Shown one piece after another: positions 8,656-17,697 of a DNA stretch of 64,000 nucleotides. The DNA is taken from assembly GCF_900110205.1 (NCBI RefSeq), contig NZ_FOCV01000017.1, forward strand, positions 84,703 through 148,702, written 5' to 3'. Position 1 is the stretch's first letter, and each line of letters starts with the position of its first letter. Below the pieces are notes generated by a model. The model did not search any database and was not told where the DNA came from. It saw only the letters and a list, made by a program, of their open reading frames with translations. The translations under genes were made by a program, and so were the position numbers. Source of the DNA: Rhizobium tibeticum (GTDB lineage: Bacteria > Pseudomonadota > Alphaproteobacteria > Rhizobiales > Rhizobiaceae).

Positions 8656-9393
8656 TCAAATGTCCTCGTTCTTCTCGAATACGATTTTGAGGTAAGTCTC
8701 ACCGGAGCGCACGACGTGGTCGCGCATCACACGCTCGGCCTTGTCGCTGTTGCCGGACATGATGGCTGCAGCGATCGCGGCATGTTCTGACAGGGCCTTG
8801 TCGCGCTCTTGCGGATCGGAGTGAATGACGCGTCGGATGCTTGCGTCATAGAACTGCTGCCGTTCGATCATCCGCGCTAGATACTTACACCTCGACGACA
8901 CATGGATCTGGTCGTGAAACGTCTCGTTGAGCGCAATCAACTCGTCTGGAGATCCCGCTGCGGTCGCAGTTTTCATCTGCGCCACGATCGCTTCAATTGT
9001 GTCAGCCTCATTCTTGGAAATCCTCTTCGCGGCCAGATGCGCGATCATCGACTCCAAAGCTGCGCGGGCAAGGATCATCTCCTCTGCCCAACCCGAGTTG
9101 AACCGGATGAGCACTCCGCGCCGGGGAAGGGTTTCGACAAGACCTTCGGTTTCGAGCTGGCGTAGAGCCTCTTTGATGGGCGTGGTGCTGACGCCCAGCT
9201 GGTCTGCGAGCTGGCGTTCGTTGACGCGCTCGTTTGCCGCAAAGCGTCCGGAAAGAATGGCCGAGCGCAATGTGCGATGCACGTGATCGCGCAGTGTCGT
9301 CAGGAAGCGGGGGTCGAGCTTCTCGATCCGGTCCCCACCCGGTGCCGGAAGCGCTTCTTTCTGCATCACCTGAAAATCCCCCGTTGACGGCAA
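8656..9393 (-). CDS. GntR-family regulator, FadR subfamily
   Basis: 245 residues: a winged helix-turn-helix at about residues 28-95 (core QLADQLGVSTTPIKEALRQL) and an all-helical FCD ligand domain in the C-terminal half. It is first in the catabolic operon and divergent from the Opp-type transporter. A near-palindrome (9408-9423) lies right upstream, so it likely represses both directions until a sugar acid or its keto-acid product binds. Confidence 0.92.
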   Translation of the reverse strand: MPSTGDFQVMQKEALPAPGGDRIEKLDPRFLTTLRDHVHRTLRSAILSGRFAANERVNERQLADQLGVSTTPIKEALRQLETEGLVETLPRRGVLIRFNSGWAEEMILARAALESMIAHLAAKRISKNEADTIEAIVAQMKTATAAGSPDELIALNETFHDQIHVSSRCKYLARMIERQQFYDASIRRVIHSDPQERDKALSEHAAIAAAIMSGNSDKAERVMRDHVVRSGETYLKIVFEKNEDI

Positions 9394-9407
9394 AATCGTT
9401 TTGTGAG

Positions 9408-9423
9408 ATCTGATATACCAGAT
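9408..9423. promoter_or_regulatory. Near-palindrome, probable GntR operator
   Basis: ATCTGATATACCAGAT matches its own reverse complement at 14 of 16 positions. It is centred between the GntR gene (start 9393) and the divergent transporter operon (start 9489). The next bases repeat part of the arm (TTTCAGAT at 9423-9430). Size and position suit a FadR-type operator, although no factor is proven. Confidence 0.65.
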
Positions 9424-9488
9424 TTCAGATCGATGTCGATATGAAAAATGCGCGCTTGACGCGATTGCAGCGCTCCAGGGAGGAACGA

Positions 9489-11090
9489 ATGGGCATTCAA
9501 AGACGCAGCTTCCTAATTACCTCGGCCTTCATCGCCGCAACGCTTTCGATGCCGCTCTCGGCACAGGCGGCAACGCCCAAGGACCAGCTTGTCGTTGCGA
9601 TGAACATGTCGTCCATGCGTGGATTGGACCCGAATGAACTGAATCAACTCGAGGCGGCAGAGATCGTAGCCAATCTCTACGAGCGTCTCATTGCTCTGCC
9701 CGCAGATGACATCACCAAGCCGATGCCTGGCCTGGCCGAAAGCTGGACCGTTTCGCCCGATGGCAAGACCTTCACCTTCAAGATACGCTCCGGCGTGAGC
9801 TTTCATTCAGGAAATCCTCTGACTGCCAAGGATGTCGAGTGGTCGTTGCGTCGACTGGTCAAGCTCGGGCTTGCGCCTTCCGTCGACCTGCGCCAGTGGG
9901 GCTTTACTGACAAGAATGTCGACAGCCTGATCAAGGCAAGCGATGACACCACGGTTGTCTTGGAAACGCCGGAAGTGTGGAACCCGAACCTGATCTTCTA
10001 TTCGCTAGCGAGTTTTTCCACTTCCATCCTCGACAGCAAGCTCCTGGCCGGGAAGGAAAAGAATGGCGATATGGGTCGGGAATTCCTGCAAACCGCTGAT
10101 GCCGGCTCCGGGCCCTATTCGCTGCGGACGTGGCGTGTCAATGATCTGTTGATTGCCGACGCTTTCAAGGATTATTGGGCCGGCGCGCCCAAGATGCGTC
10201 GCGTCATACTGCGCCACATTCCGGAATCGTCTGGCCAGCGTCTGCAGCTAGATGCGGGTGACGTCGATGTTGCAACACGCCTCTCGTCGACAGATCTCGC
10301 TGCCGTTCAGTCAGGCGGGAAGGCCGACATCCAGAAGACGCCGGGATTCGGGTTTTACTATCTGGCGCTTAACCAGAAGGACGAGATTCTCGCCAACCCG
10401 AAGGTTCGCGAAGCCTTCCGCTACCTCATTGACTATGATGGGCTGGCAAACACGGTCATGAAGTACTACGGCATCAAGCAAGAGACGATTGTCCCGTCTG
10501 GCCTGCCGGGTGCCAGCGATGCCGCTCCCTACAAACTCGATATCGACAAGGCAAAGCAACTGCTTGCCGAGGCCGGCTATCCGAATGGATTTTCAAAAGT
10601 CTATTATGCGACACCGGTGACGCCGGAATATGAAGTGGCCCAATCCCTTCAGGCCAATGCCGCCAAAGCGGGCATCAAACTTGACCTGCAAGGGGGCGAC
10701 CATATCGGCAAGTTTCGTAACCGTGAGTTCGAAATCTTTTCTGCCCGTACCGGCGAACGTCTCCCCGATCCGCATGCCGTTCTGGCCTCCTACGCGACCA
10801 ATCCCAACAATGCGGACGATGCAAAGCTGAGCGGCCTGATCGCCTGGCGCACCGCCTGGGACGTTCCGAAGGATATCCAGGATATGGTGACGGCGGCAGC
10901 GCACGAGACGGACCAGGAGAAGCGCGATGATCTCTATGCGAAGGTCAACCAGGCCTATCTCAAGGCTTCTCCGGCTCTCATCACCTCGTTCCAGCGCACG
11001 GACGCAAAGGCTGTGCGCAAGGACATCAAGGGCTACATTGGTCATTCAACCTGGCTGACACGTTGGGACACGGTCTCAAAGGATCAATAG
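9489..11090 (+). CDS. Opp/Dpp-type periplasmic solute-binding protein
   Basis: 533 residues from the ATG at 9489, which has the ribosome site GGGAGGAACGA; an upstream ATG at 9441 lacks one. The signal peptide begins QRRSFLI, so export by the Tat route is possible, and ends near AQAATPKDQ. The rest is a family-5 (peptide/nickel/sugar) binding protein. It starts a five-gene operon with two permeases and two ATPases. Rhizobial family-5 systems often carry sugars rather than peptides, and the neighbouring catabolic genes point to a sugar acid or oligouronide. Confidence 0.92.
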   Translation: MGIQRRSFLITSAFIAATLSMPLSAQAATPKDQLVVAMNMSSMRGLDPNELNQLEAAEIVANLYERLIALPADDITKPMPGLAESWTVSPDGKTFTFKIRSGVSFHSGNPLTAKDVEWSLRRLVKLGLAPSVDLRQWGFTDKNVDSLIKASDDTTVVLETPEVWNPNLIFYSLASFSTSILDSKLLAGKEKNGDMGREFLQTADAGSGPYSLRTWRVNDLLIADAFKDYWAGAPKMRRVILRHIPESSGQRLQLDAGDVDVATRLSSTDLAAVQSGGKADIQKTPGFGFYYLALNQKDEILANPKVREAFRYLIDYDGLANTVMKYYGIKQETIVPSGLPGASDAAPYKLDIDKAKQLLAEAGYPNGFSKVYYATPVTPEYEVAQSLQANAAKAGIKLDLQGGDHIGKFRNREFEIFSARTGERLPDPHAVLASYATNPNNADDAKLSGLIAWRTAWDVPKDIQDMVTAAAHETDQEKRDDLYAKVNQAYLKASPALITSFQRTDAKAVRKDIKGYIGHSTWLTRWDTVSKDQ

Positions 11091-11113
11091 CCTGACCTCT
11101 CGAGGAGAATGAC

Positions 11114-12175
11114 GTGACGATCGTACAGACAACCGCAACCGGGCCGAGCCGCGGTACGGCAGCGCTTGCGGCATTGCAAAAGGTGGCGGCGTCCTTTGCC
11201 GTCATCCTGACCACGCTTTTAGGGCTCCTGGTGATCACCTTCGTTGTCGGGCGGATGGTGCCCGCCGATCCGGTCATTGCCGTGATCGGCGATCAGGCCG
11301 ACCACGAAACCTATGAGCGCGTCTACAAACAGATGGGCCTTGACCAGCCCGTCTATGTGCAGTTCGCGACCTATCTCGGAAACGTCGCTCATCTCGACTT
11401 CGGCCAGTCGCATGTTACGAAGAATCCCGTCGCCAGCGACCTTGCCCGCGTGTTTCCGGCGACGCTGGAGCTCGCGACCCTGGCAACCATCATCGGTGCA
11501 AGCCTCGGCATTCCTCTCGGCATCATCTCTGCTGTCAGGAAGGGCACCTGGGTCGACCACGTTGCGCGCATCGTTGGACTTCTCGGGCATTCGACGCCGA
11601 TCTTCTGGTTGGGAACGATCGTCATCCTCGTCTTCTACGCGAAATTCGGCCTCATCCCAGGAAGTGGTCGTCTGGATGTCTACAATGAGGGTCTGGTGGA
11701 AGGGCCGACGAACTCGATCCTGGTCGACGCGATGCTTGCCGGCGAATGGGAGGTTTTCCGCGACGCGCTTTTGCATGTGGCTGCGCCTGCACTCATCCTC
11801 GGCTACGCCGCGATGGCTTATCTCAGTCGGATGAGCCGCAGTTTCATGCTCGAGCAGTTGCGGCAGGAGTACGTGTTAACCGCGAAGGCCAAGGGCCTCG
11901 GGCAACGCGCCATCATCTGGCGTCATGCATTCCGCAACATCCGGGTCCAGCTTTTGACGATCGTCGCCCTTGCCTACTGCGGTCTGCTCGACGGCACGGT
12001 TCTCATCGAGACAGTCTTTGCCTGGCCAGGACTTGGTCAGTATCTGACTTCTGCGTTGTTCTTTGCGGACATGAATGCCGTCCTCGGCAGCGTGCTTCTG
12101 ATCGGCATCATCTCGATTGCCATCAATCTGCTGTCGGACCTCACCTATCGCTTCCTCGATCCGAGAACCCGGTGA
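11114..12175 (+). CDS. Opp/Dpp-type ABC permease (DppB-like)
   Basis: 353 residues, GTG start with GAGGAGAA upstream. It has an N-terminal membrane segment with VGRMVPADP, then a periplasmic loop and five further segments. The ATPase-docking loop is near VLTAKAKGLGQRAIIWRHAFRN. It overlaps nothing upstream and is followed four bases later by the second permease. Confidence 0.92.
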   Translation: MTIVQTTATGPSRGTAALAALQKVAASFAVILTTLLGLLVITFVVGRMVPADPVIAVIGDQADHETYERVYKQMGLDQPVYVQFATYLGNVAHLDFGQSHVTKNPVASDLARVFPATLELATLATIIGASLGIPLGIISAVRKGTWVDHVARIVGLLGHSTPIFWLGTIVILVFYAKFGLIPGSGRLDVYNEGLVEGPTNSILVDAMLAGEWEVFRDALLHVAAPALILGYAAMAYLSRMSRSFMLEQLRQEYVLTAKAKGLGQRAIIWRHAFRNIRVQLLTIVALAYCGLLDGTVLIETVFAWPGLGQYLTSALFFADMNAVLGSVLLIGIISIAINLLSDLTYRFLDPRTR

Positions 12176-12179
12176 CATC

Positions 12180-13091
12180 ATGGCGACACGCTATTTCAAC
12201 GATCTCCACAATTGGCTGATCAACGAGGATTTTTCCTCGATGCGTCAGGCTCGTCTGCACAAGGCCTATGTGCTGTGGCTTAGCCTTATCGCCAATCCAC
12301 TTGCCTTCGCCGGATTTGTGGTCGTCGCCGCATTGATCGCAATTGCAGTCCTTGCGCCGCTGCTGGCAAATCACGATCCAATTCTGCAGGATCTCACCAT
12401 GGCCCTGAGGCCGCCGTCGGCGCTGCATTGGTTTGGGACAGACGAGTTTGGCCGCGACGTCTATTCGAGGTTGATCTATGGCGCGCGCACCACTCTTTAT
12501 ATCAGCATCCTTGTCACCGTCATCGTCGCTCCGATCGGCTTTGCGATTGGTGCAACGGCCGGCTACCTCGGCGGCTGGGTCGATGTCGTCCTCATGCGCA
12601 TCACCGATATTTTCCTGTCCTTTCCAAGTCTCGTGCTCGCGCTAGCCTTCTCCGCCGCCCTTGGGCCCGGTATCGAGAACGCCGTCATTGCCATAGCCCT
12701 GACGGTGTGGCCGCCAATCGCACGTTTGGCGCGGGCTGAGACGTTAACGTTTCGCTCAGCCGATTTCGTGGTCGCTGCCGAATTGCAGGGTGCAGGCATG
12801 GGCCGTATCCTCTTTCGCCATATCGTGCCGCTTTGCGCGCCGTCCATCATCATCCGTTTGACGCTCAACATGTCGAGCGTCATCCTGACGGCGGCGGGCT
12901 TGGGATTCCTTGGGCTTGGCGCGCAACCGCCGATGCCGGAATGGGGCGCCATGGCGGCATCCGGTCGGCAATATCTCCTCGATGCCTGGTGGCTTACAAC
13001 GGTTCCAGGCATTGCAATTCTCCTTGTCAGTCTCGCCTTCAACCTGCTTGGCGACGGACTGCGCGACATCATGGATCCCCGAAATGCCTGA
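12180..13091 (+). CDS. Opp/Dpp-type ABC permease (DppC-like)
   Basis: 303 residues from the ATG at 12180, four bases after the DppB-like stop; an in-frame start at 12117 would run back into that gene. It carries the typical FGTDEFGRDVYSRLIYGAR periplasmic motif of DppC/OppC proteins and a docking loop near AELQGAGMGRILFRHIVP. It overlaps the next ATPase gene by eight bases, which implies translational coupling. Confidence 0.92.
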   Translation: MATRYFNDLHNWLINEDFSSMRQARLHKAYVLWLSLIANPLAFAGFVVVAALIAIAVLAPLLANHDPILQDLTMALRPPSALHWFGTDEFGRDVYSRLIYGARTTLYISILVTVIVAPIGFAIGATAGYLGGWVDVVLMRITDIFLSFPSLVLALAFSAALGPGIENAVIAIALTVWPPIARLARAETLTFRSADFVVAAELQGAGMGRILFRHIVPLCAPSIIIRLTLNMSSVILTAAGLGFLGLGAQPPMPEWGAMAASGRQYLLDAWWLTTVPGIAILLVSLAFNLLGDGLRDIMDPRNA

Positions 13092-13932
13092 CCTTTTTCA
13101 GCCGATCCTCTCGGTAAAGAATATGTCGGTCCAGTTTCCGACCTTGTCGGGCGCCGTGACGGCCGTGAAGGATATCTCGTTCGACGTCGGACGGGAAAAG
13201 GTCGGCATCATCGGTGAATCCGGTTCCGGCAAGAGTACCACCGGGCGCGCCATCATGCGCCTCCAGCCGGCAAACGCGCGCGTCGTGGCCGAGGAGATGC
13301 GTTTTGAGGAGGTGGATCTGCTTGGCGCCAGCGAGGCCGACATGCGCGCGATCCGCGGCCGACGCATTTCGATGATCCTTCAGGACCCGAAATATTCGCT
13401 CAACCCGGTGATGACGGTTGGCGAACAGATTGCCGAAACGGTCATTCTGCACGAGCGCATCGGGCGGCGCGAAGCACGTCAACGCACGCTCGCCATGCTC
13501 GAGCGTGTCAATATTCGTGACCCTGAGCGCGTCTTCAATCTCTATCCGCACGAGGTTTCGGGCGGAATGGGCCAGCGCATCATGATCTCGATGATGCTGA
13601 TTTCGTCGCCATCTCTCATCATTGCCGATGAACCGACATCCGCTCTTGACGTGACCGTTCGCCAGCAGGTGCTCTCGATCCTCGATGACCTGATCGCCGA
13701 ACGCGACATCGGCCTGATCTTCATCTCGCACGATCTTAATCTGGTAAAGAGCTTCTGTGATCGCGTGATCATTATGTATGCGGGACGCATCGTGGAAACG
13801 CTCGAAGCCTGCCGCCTCGACCATGCAACGCACCCCTATACCCGCGGTCTTCTGGAAGGCCTGCCAAGCCTCGATCACCCGAAGGACAGGCTTCAGGTCT
13901 TACGACGCGAAGCGAGCTGGGCGGAGGTATGA
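13084..13932 (+). CDS. Opp/Dpp-type ABC ATPase (DppD-like)
   Basis: 282 residues from the ATG at 13084. Walker A GESGSGKST is at 44-52, the signature reads VSGGMGQR, and Walker B is IIADEPTSALD. It is shorter than the common 320-340 residue OppD/DppD proteins because the C-terminal oligo_HPY extension is reduced. It ends two bases before the second ATPase starts, and the two should form the transporter's ATPase pair. Confidence 0.91.
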   Translation: MPDLFQPILSVKNMSVQFPTLSGAVTAVKDISFDVGREKVGIIGESGSGKSTTGRAIMRLQPANARVVAEEMRFEEVDLLGASEADMRAIRGRRISMILQDPKYSLNPVMTVGEQIAETVILHERIGRREARQRTLAMLERVNIRDPERVFNLYPHEVSGGMGQRIMISMMLISSPSLIIADEPTSALDVTVRQQVLSILDDLIAERDIGLIFISHDLNLVKSFCDRVIIMYAGRIVETLEACRLDHATHPYTRGLLEGLPSLDHPKDRLQVLRREASWAEV

Positions 13933-13933
13933 G

Positions 13934-14701
13934 ATGACGATGATATCCGTTAGCAATCTCGCCGTTTCGTTCGACAGTGGTCATGCGCGCAAGCACGTCG
14001 TCAAGGATGTTTCCTTTGATGTCGATCCAGGCGAGACATTCGGCCTCGTGGGGGAAAGCGGCTGTGGCAAGTCGACTGTTCTTGGAGCGCTCGCCGGCAG
14101 AATCAAAGACTGGAGCGGCACTATCGGTGTCGATGGAGAGGCTATTTCCCGAAAGCGCTCGCCTCAGCAGCTGGCAAAGCAACAGATGGTGTTCCAGGAC
14201 CCGTTTGGCTCACTCCATCCACGCCACACGATCGGCCGCACCCTGCTCGAGCCGTTGGAGATTCACGGTCTTGACCAGCGCCAAGAAAGGGTAGAGGCAG
14301 TCCTACGCGACGTTGGGTTGCCGGCGTCCTTTCGCCATCGATTCCCGCACCAGCTGTCGGGCGGACAGCGCCAGCGAGTCGCGATCGCGCGTGCATTGAT
14401 CTTGAGGCCCCGCATCCTGCTTCTCGATGAACCGACGTCGGCTCTCGACGTGTCGATCCAGGCAGAGATCCTCAATCTGCTGAAAGATCTGCGTGAAAGA
14501 GAGAAACTGACCTATCTTCTCGTCAGTCACGACATGGCCGTCATAGCGCATCTCTGCAACCGTGTCGCGGTCATGCAAGACGGCGTCTTCGTCGAGATCG
14601 CCACCCGTGAGCAGCTTCTCAGAGGGCAGGTCGCGCACTCGTATACAAGAACATTGCTTGACGGCAGTCGCGGATACGTGCCCACCCGTGAAAGAAATTA
14701 A
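13934..14701 (+). CDS. Opp/Dpp-type ABC ATPase (DppF-like)
   Basis: 255 residues from the ATG at 13934, with GCGGAGG just upstream. Walker A GESGCGKST, signature LSGGQRQR and Walker B LLLDEPTSALD are all intact. Like its partner it lacks most of the usual C-terminal extension. It is the last gene of the operon, and about 210 bases of non-coding sequence separate it from the convergent ROK gene. Confidence 0.91.
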   Translation: MTMISVSNLAVSFDSGHARKHVVKDVSFDVDPGETFGLVGESGCGKSTVLGALAGRIKDWSGTIGVDGEAISRKRSPQQLAKQQMVFQDPFGSLHPRHTIGRTLLEPLEIHGLDQRQERVEAVLRDVGLPASFRHRFPHQLSGGQRQRVAIARALILRPRILLLDEPTSALDVSIQAEILNLLKDLREREKLTYLLVSHDMAVIAHLCNRVAVMQDGVFVEIATREQLLRGQVAHSYTRTLLDGSRGYVPTRERN

Positions 14702-14913
14702 GCCAACCATCTCGCTTGTACGCTGTTCGAATTCGCGAGCGACGCATTTCTGCGACGGCTGTTGGACTTTCCTTTCCGTTGTCGATCTCGTGGGAGGTAC
14801 AGAAAAGCGTGCGCCGACCAGAGCCCAAGCGGCATCCATGGTACATCTGACAGGCCTCTATGATTGTTGTTGGTCCGATCTGGCGAAATCATGACTGTGG
14901 TTCGAACTGGTCA

Positions 14914-16068
14914 TCATCCACTCGGCGATCGCTCGAAGTCGAAGATGCTTTGCGTAGCCAACGCTGCAGCTCCTCTTGCCCAGGAGCTCGGAACCCAATC
15001 CGTTTGAAGTTCCGGTCGTGAGAAAAATAGGAATTCGTTCATCGATCGCTTGAGGGGGCCCAATAGCGCTTCACCGAATTGAACAGCTTCTCCTCCCACG
15101 ACAATAATCTCGGGATCGAATAGATTCACCAAGTCGGCCAAGTGTCTGCCGATACGTGATCCTGCTTCCTGTAGAATTGCAACGGCAGTTTCCTCGTCCG
15201 CCTCGGCGGCGGCCACGAAATCGGTCCGGGTAGCCGGTTTACCCCGTTTGCGTCCCCATTCAGCGATCATGTATGGTTCCGCAGCATGGGCCATGAGACA
15301 TCCGCGGCGTCCACATTCGCACAGATCACCTTGCGGTATCGTTGTAATATGGCCCAATTTGCCTGCCGCGCCGTTGCTGCCATGGTATATTTCCCCATTC
15401 AGGACGAGTGAACAGCCAATCCCAGCGCCGATGGCCAGGGCAGCGAAATTCCGGTGGTTGCGGCCCGCCCCAAATAGCTTTTGGGCGATAGCGAAAGCGT
15501 TGACGTCATCGTCTATCCAGACGGGCACACGCACACGTTCGGCCAGGAGCTCGGCGAAGGGAAGGTCATACCAACCAAAGCGTGGACTTTGCAGGCACAC
15601 CCCTTTCGTTGGGTCGACTTCGCCCGGAATCGACACGCCTATACCCATTATATCCCGCTCTTCACGACCTGCTTCCGCCAACAGGCGCGGGATCGCATCC
15701 TTGATCGCCTCAATCATTCCCTCGGGGGAGGTGTCCACGACGGCTGTTTCCATCGTGGCTAGTGGGATGGTGGCGAGATCAGTCAGCACACAGTCGATGC
15801 TGCTTCGATTGAGCTTGAAGCCCAGGGCGAGGTGAGCCTCGTAGTTAATGTCTACGGGGATCGGACGGCGACCGTTTGAGCTTGTGACGGCCTCCCGCTC
15901 TACAAGGAGCCGGTCTTCAATCAATTCGGTGACGACAAATGTTACGGCCGCCGGACTGAGACCAGTGATCAATGCCAGCTCGGCGCGAGATACGGGACCC
16001 CGGTTTCGCAGCAAGTTCAAAATCAACCGCCTGTTCATGGCGCGTGACGTGCTTGCATTGCCTTTCAA
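14914..16068 (-). CDS. ROK-family transcriptional regulator (NagC/XylR type)
   Basis: 384 residues. A MarR-like winged helix covers about residues 10-60 and a ROK sugar-kinase-like domain the rest. The structural zinc site C250-x-C252-GRRG-C257 is present, but the usual Glu after the last Cys is replaced (CLMA) and the GxAGE glutamate reads AGK, so it is a sensor rather than a kinase. It starts with TTG behind GAGGAGGTAGAG. It is divergent from the sugar ABC/beta-galactosidase operon with a strong inverted repeat between, so it is the likely repressor. Confidence 0.92.
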   Translation of the reverse strand: MKGNASTSRAMNRRLILNLLRNRGPVSRAELALITGLSPAAVTFVVTELIEDRLLVEREAVTSSNGRRPIPVDINYEAHLALGFKLNRSSIDCVLTDLATIPLATMETAVVDTSPEGMIEAIKDAIPRLLAEAGREERDIMGIGVSIPGEVDPTKGVCLQSPRFGWYDLPFAELLAERVRVPVWIDDDVNAFAIAQKLFGAGRNHRNFAALAIGAGIGCSLVLNGEIYHGSNGAAGKLGHITTIPQGDLCECGRRGCLMAHAAEPYMIAEWGRKRGKPATRTDFVAAAEADEETAVAILQEAGSRIGRHLADLVNLFDPEIIVVGGEAVQFGEALLGPLKRSMNEFLFFSRPELQTDWVPSSWARGAAALATQSIFDFERSPSG

Positions 16069-16086
16069 ACTCTACCTCCTCAATGA

Positions 16087-16113
16087 GAGTTAGTTTATTT
16101 CGTAAATTAACTC
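16087..16113. promoter_or_regulatory. Inverted repeat, likely ROK operator
   Basis: Arms GAGTTAGTTTA and TAAATTAACTC match at 10 of 11 positions across a five-base spacer (TTTCG). AT-rich paired half-sites of this kind are typical of NagC/XylR-type operators. It sits 19 bases upstream of the ROK start and 165 upstream of the transporter operon. Confidence 0.7.
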
Positions 16114-16278
16114 TTGTCCTAACTCAGAAGGTAGGTTAGCTTTTCGGCGTTGGCAATGAGGAGGAGACCGCGGCGCGAGATTTTTCTGGCCCGCATGTTC
16201 TCAAGCAAATTCACGTTCAAGAAGCCCGACCGCTGGTCGGTTCGGGCCCGGCGAAGCTTTGTCCTGGGAGGATTCTGA

Positions 16279-17559
16279 ATGACACCGAAAGACATAACCA
16301 CTCTGCTTACAGGGGCGCCTTCGTCCCGACGCCAATTCCTAATCGGAGCCGGGACGGCACTCGCTGGAATGTCACTGAGCGCTCCCGCACTTGCCCAGAG
16401 CAAGGAAATGACGATCATCTCCAATATCGGCAACGCTTCGCAGCGCGACGTCCTGCAGCGCATTGCCAGCGAGTACGAGAAGACGAGTGGCGTCAAGGTG
16501 ACCATCAACAACATGGATCACGAGGCTCACAAGACTGCTATCCGAAGCTATCTTGTGGTCGGTGCGCCGGACATCTGCTTCTGGTTTTCGGGTAACCGCA
16601 TGAAGGCCTTCGTCAAGCGAGGGCTCTTCGACGATATCTCCGATCTCTTTGAACGTGAGAACTACAAGGCGGTGCTGGGCCCGACATTGAATGCCGTGAC
16701 TGTCGACGGAAAGCAGTATGGCTTGCCCCTCGGCGGGCTGCTGTGGGGGCTCTTCTATCGCAAGGACGTCTTTGCTGAGAAGGGGTGGGCACCCCCGAAA
16801 ACGATCAACGACCTGCTTGGGCTGGGCGAACAAGCCAAGTCCGCAGGAATGGTACCTGTGAGCATGGGGACCAAGGAGATGTGGCCCGCGGCCGGCTGGT
16901 TCGACCATATGAACCTGCGCATCAACGGCCTAGAAAAACACATGGCTCTGATGGATGGCAGGATGTCTTACACCGATCCTGCGATCCTGCCTGTCTTCGA
17001 TAAATGGGCAGAACTCATCAACGCTGGGATGTTCAGTGCCAACAGCACGTCGTTTGGCTGGGAACAGGCGTCTGCAGCCTTGGCGCAGAAGAAAGCGGCG
17101 ATGATGGACCTCGCAGGATTCATCAAGTACGGCTTCCCCGAGGGTCAGCAGGATCAAATCGCGTTCACACCGTTTCCGCAGATTGTGGATGGCATGGCGC
17201 GCTACGAGGACTTTGCCCTGAATTCGATCCACGTCCCGAAGAATGCCAAGAACAAGGAAAGCGCGCGTGACTTCCTTGCCTACTTCTACAAGCCCGACAA
17301 CCTTTCAGCCTTCCTGGAGACCGAAAGTGCCGTGCCGCCTCGCAGCGACTGCCCGCCGAGTAAAGACCCGCTCGTGAATGCGGCGGTAGAGTCTCTCAAG
17401 ACCGTCGAGGGCTCCGCGCAGTACTACGACCGGGATACCGACCCGGATATGGCACAGGAAGGTCTTAAGGGGTTCCAGGAGTTCATGGCCAAGCCGGATC
17501 GGCGCGACCAGATTCTGGAACGGCTCGAAGGTACGCGAAAACGCATCTTCAAGACGTAA
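16279..17559 (+). CDS. Sugar ABC transporter binding protein (CUT1 family)
   Basis: 426 residues, family-1 extracellular solute-binding protein. The N-terminus has a Tat-like signal (SRRQFLIGAGTALAG) cut near PALAQ. The GGAGG ribosome site is close to the ATG. It leads an operon with two permeases, an ATPase and a GH42 beta-galactosidase, so its ligand is likely a galactoside or galacto-oligosaccharide; that follows from context, not from binding residues. Confidence 0.92.
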   Translation: MTPKDITTLLTGAPSSRRQFLIGAGTALAGMSLSAPALAQSKEMTIISNIGNASQRDVLQRIASEYEKTSGVKVTINNMDHEAHKTAIRSYLVVGAPDICFWFSGNRMKAFVKRGLFDDISDLFERENYKAVLGPTLNAVTVDGKQYGLPLGGLLWGLFYRKDVFAEKGWAPPKTINDLLGLGEQAKSAGMVPVSMGTKEMWPAAGWFDHMNLRINGLEKHMALMDGRMSYTDPAILPVFDKWAELINAGMFSANSTSFGWEQASAALAQKKAAMMDLAGFIKYGFPEGQQDQIAFTPFPQIVDGMARYEDFALNSIHVPKNAKNKESARDFLAYFYKPDNLSAFLETESAVPPRSDCPPSKDPLVNAAVESLKTVEGSAQYYDRDTDPDMAQEGLKGFQEFMAKPDRRDQILERLEGTRKRIFKT

Positions 17560-17604
17560 GCCTATCGCGGTCGCCTGTTTCTCCCCGGAGCTGTACCGCA
17601 CGAC

Positions 17605-17635
17605 GGCAGGGCTGCTGATTAGCGGCAGTCCTGCC
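17605..17635 (+). other. Stem-loop between binding-protein and permease genes
   Basis: GGCAGGGCTGC pairs with GCAGTCCTGCC (one G-T pair) around a nine-base loop. No T-run follows. Hairpins here are common in ABC operons and keep the binding-protein part of the message abundant; that role is inferred from position. Confidence 0.6.
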
Positions 17636-17697
17636 TTCTCCGAGCCAACCCAACGTCTGGGGCTTGGACCCATTAACATTTCCTGGAGTAGTCCTGG

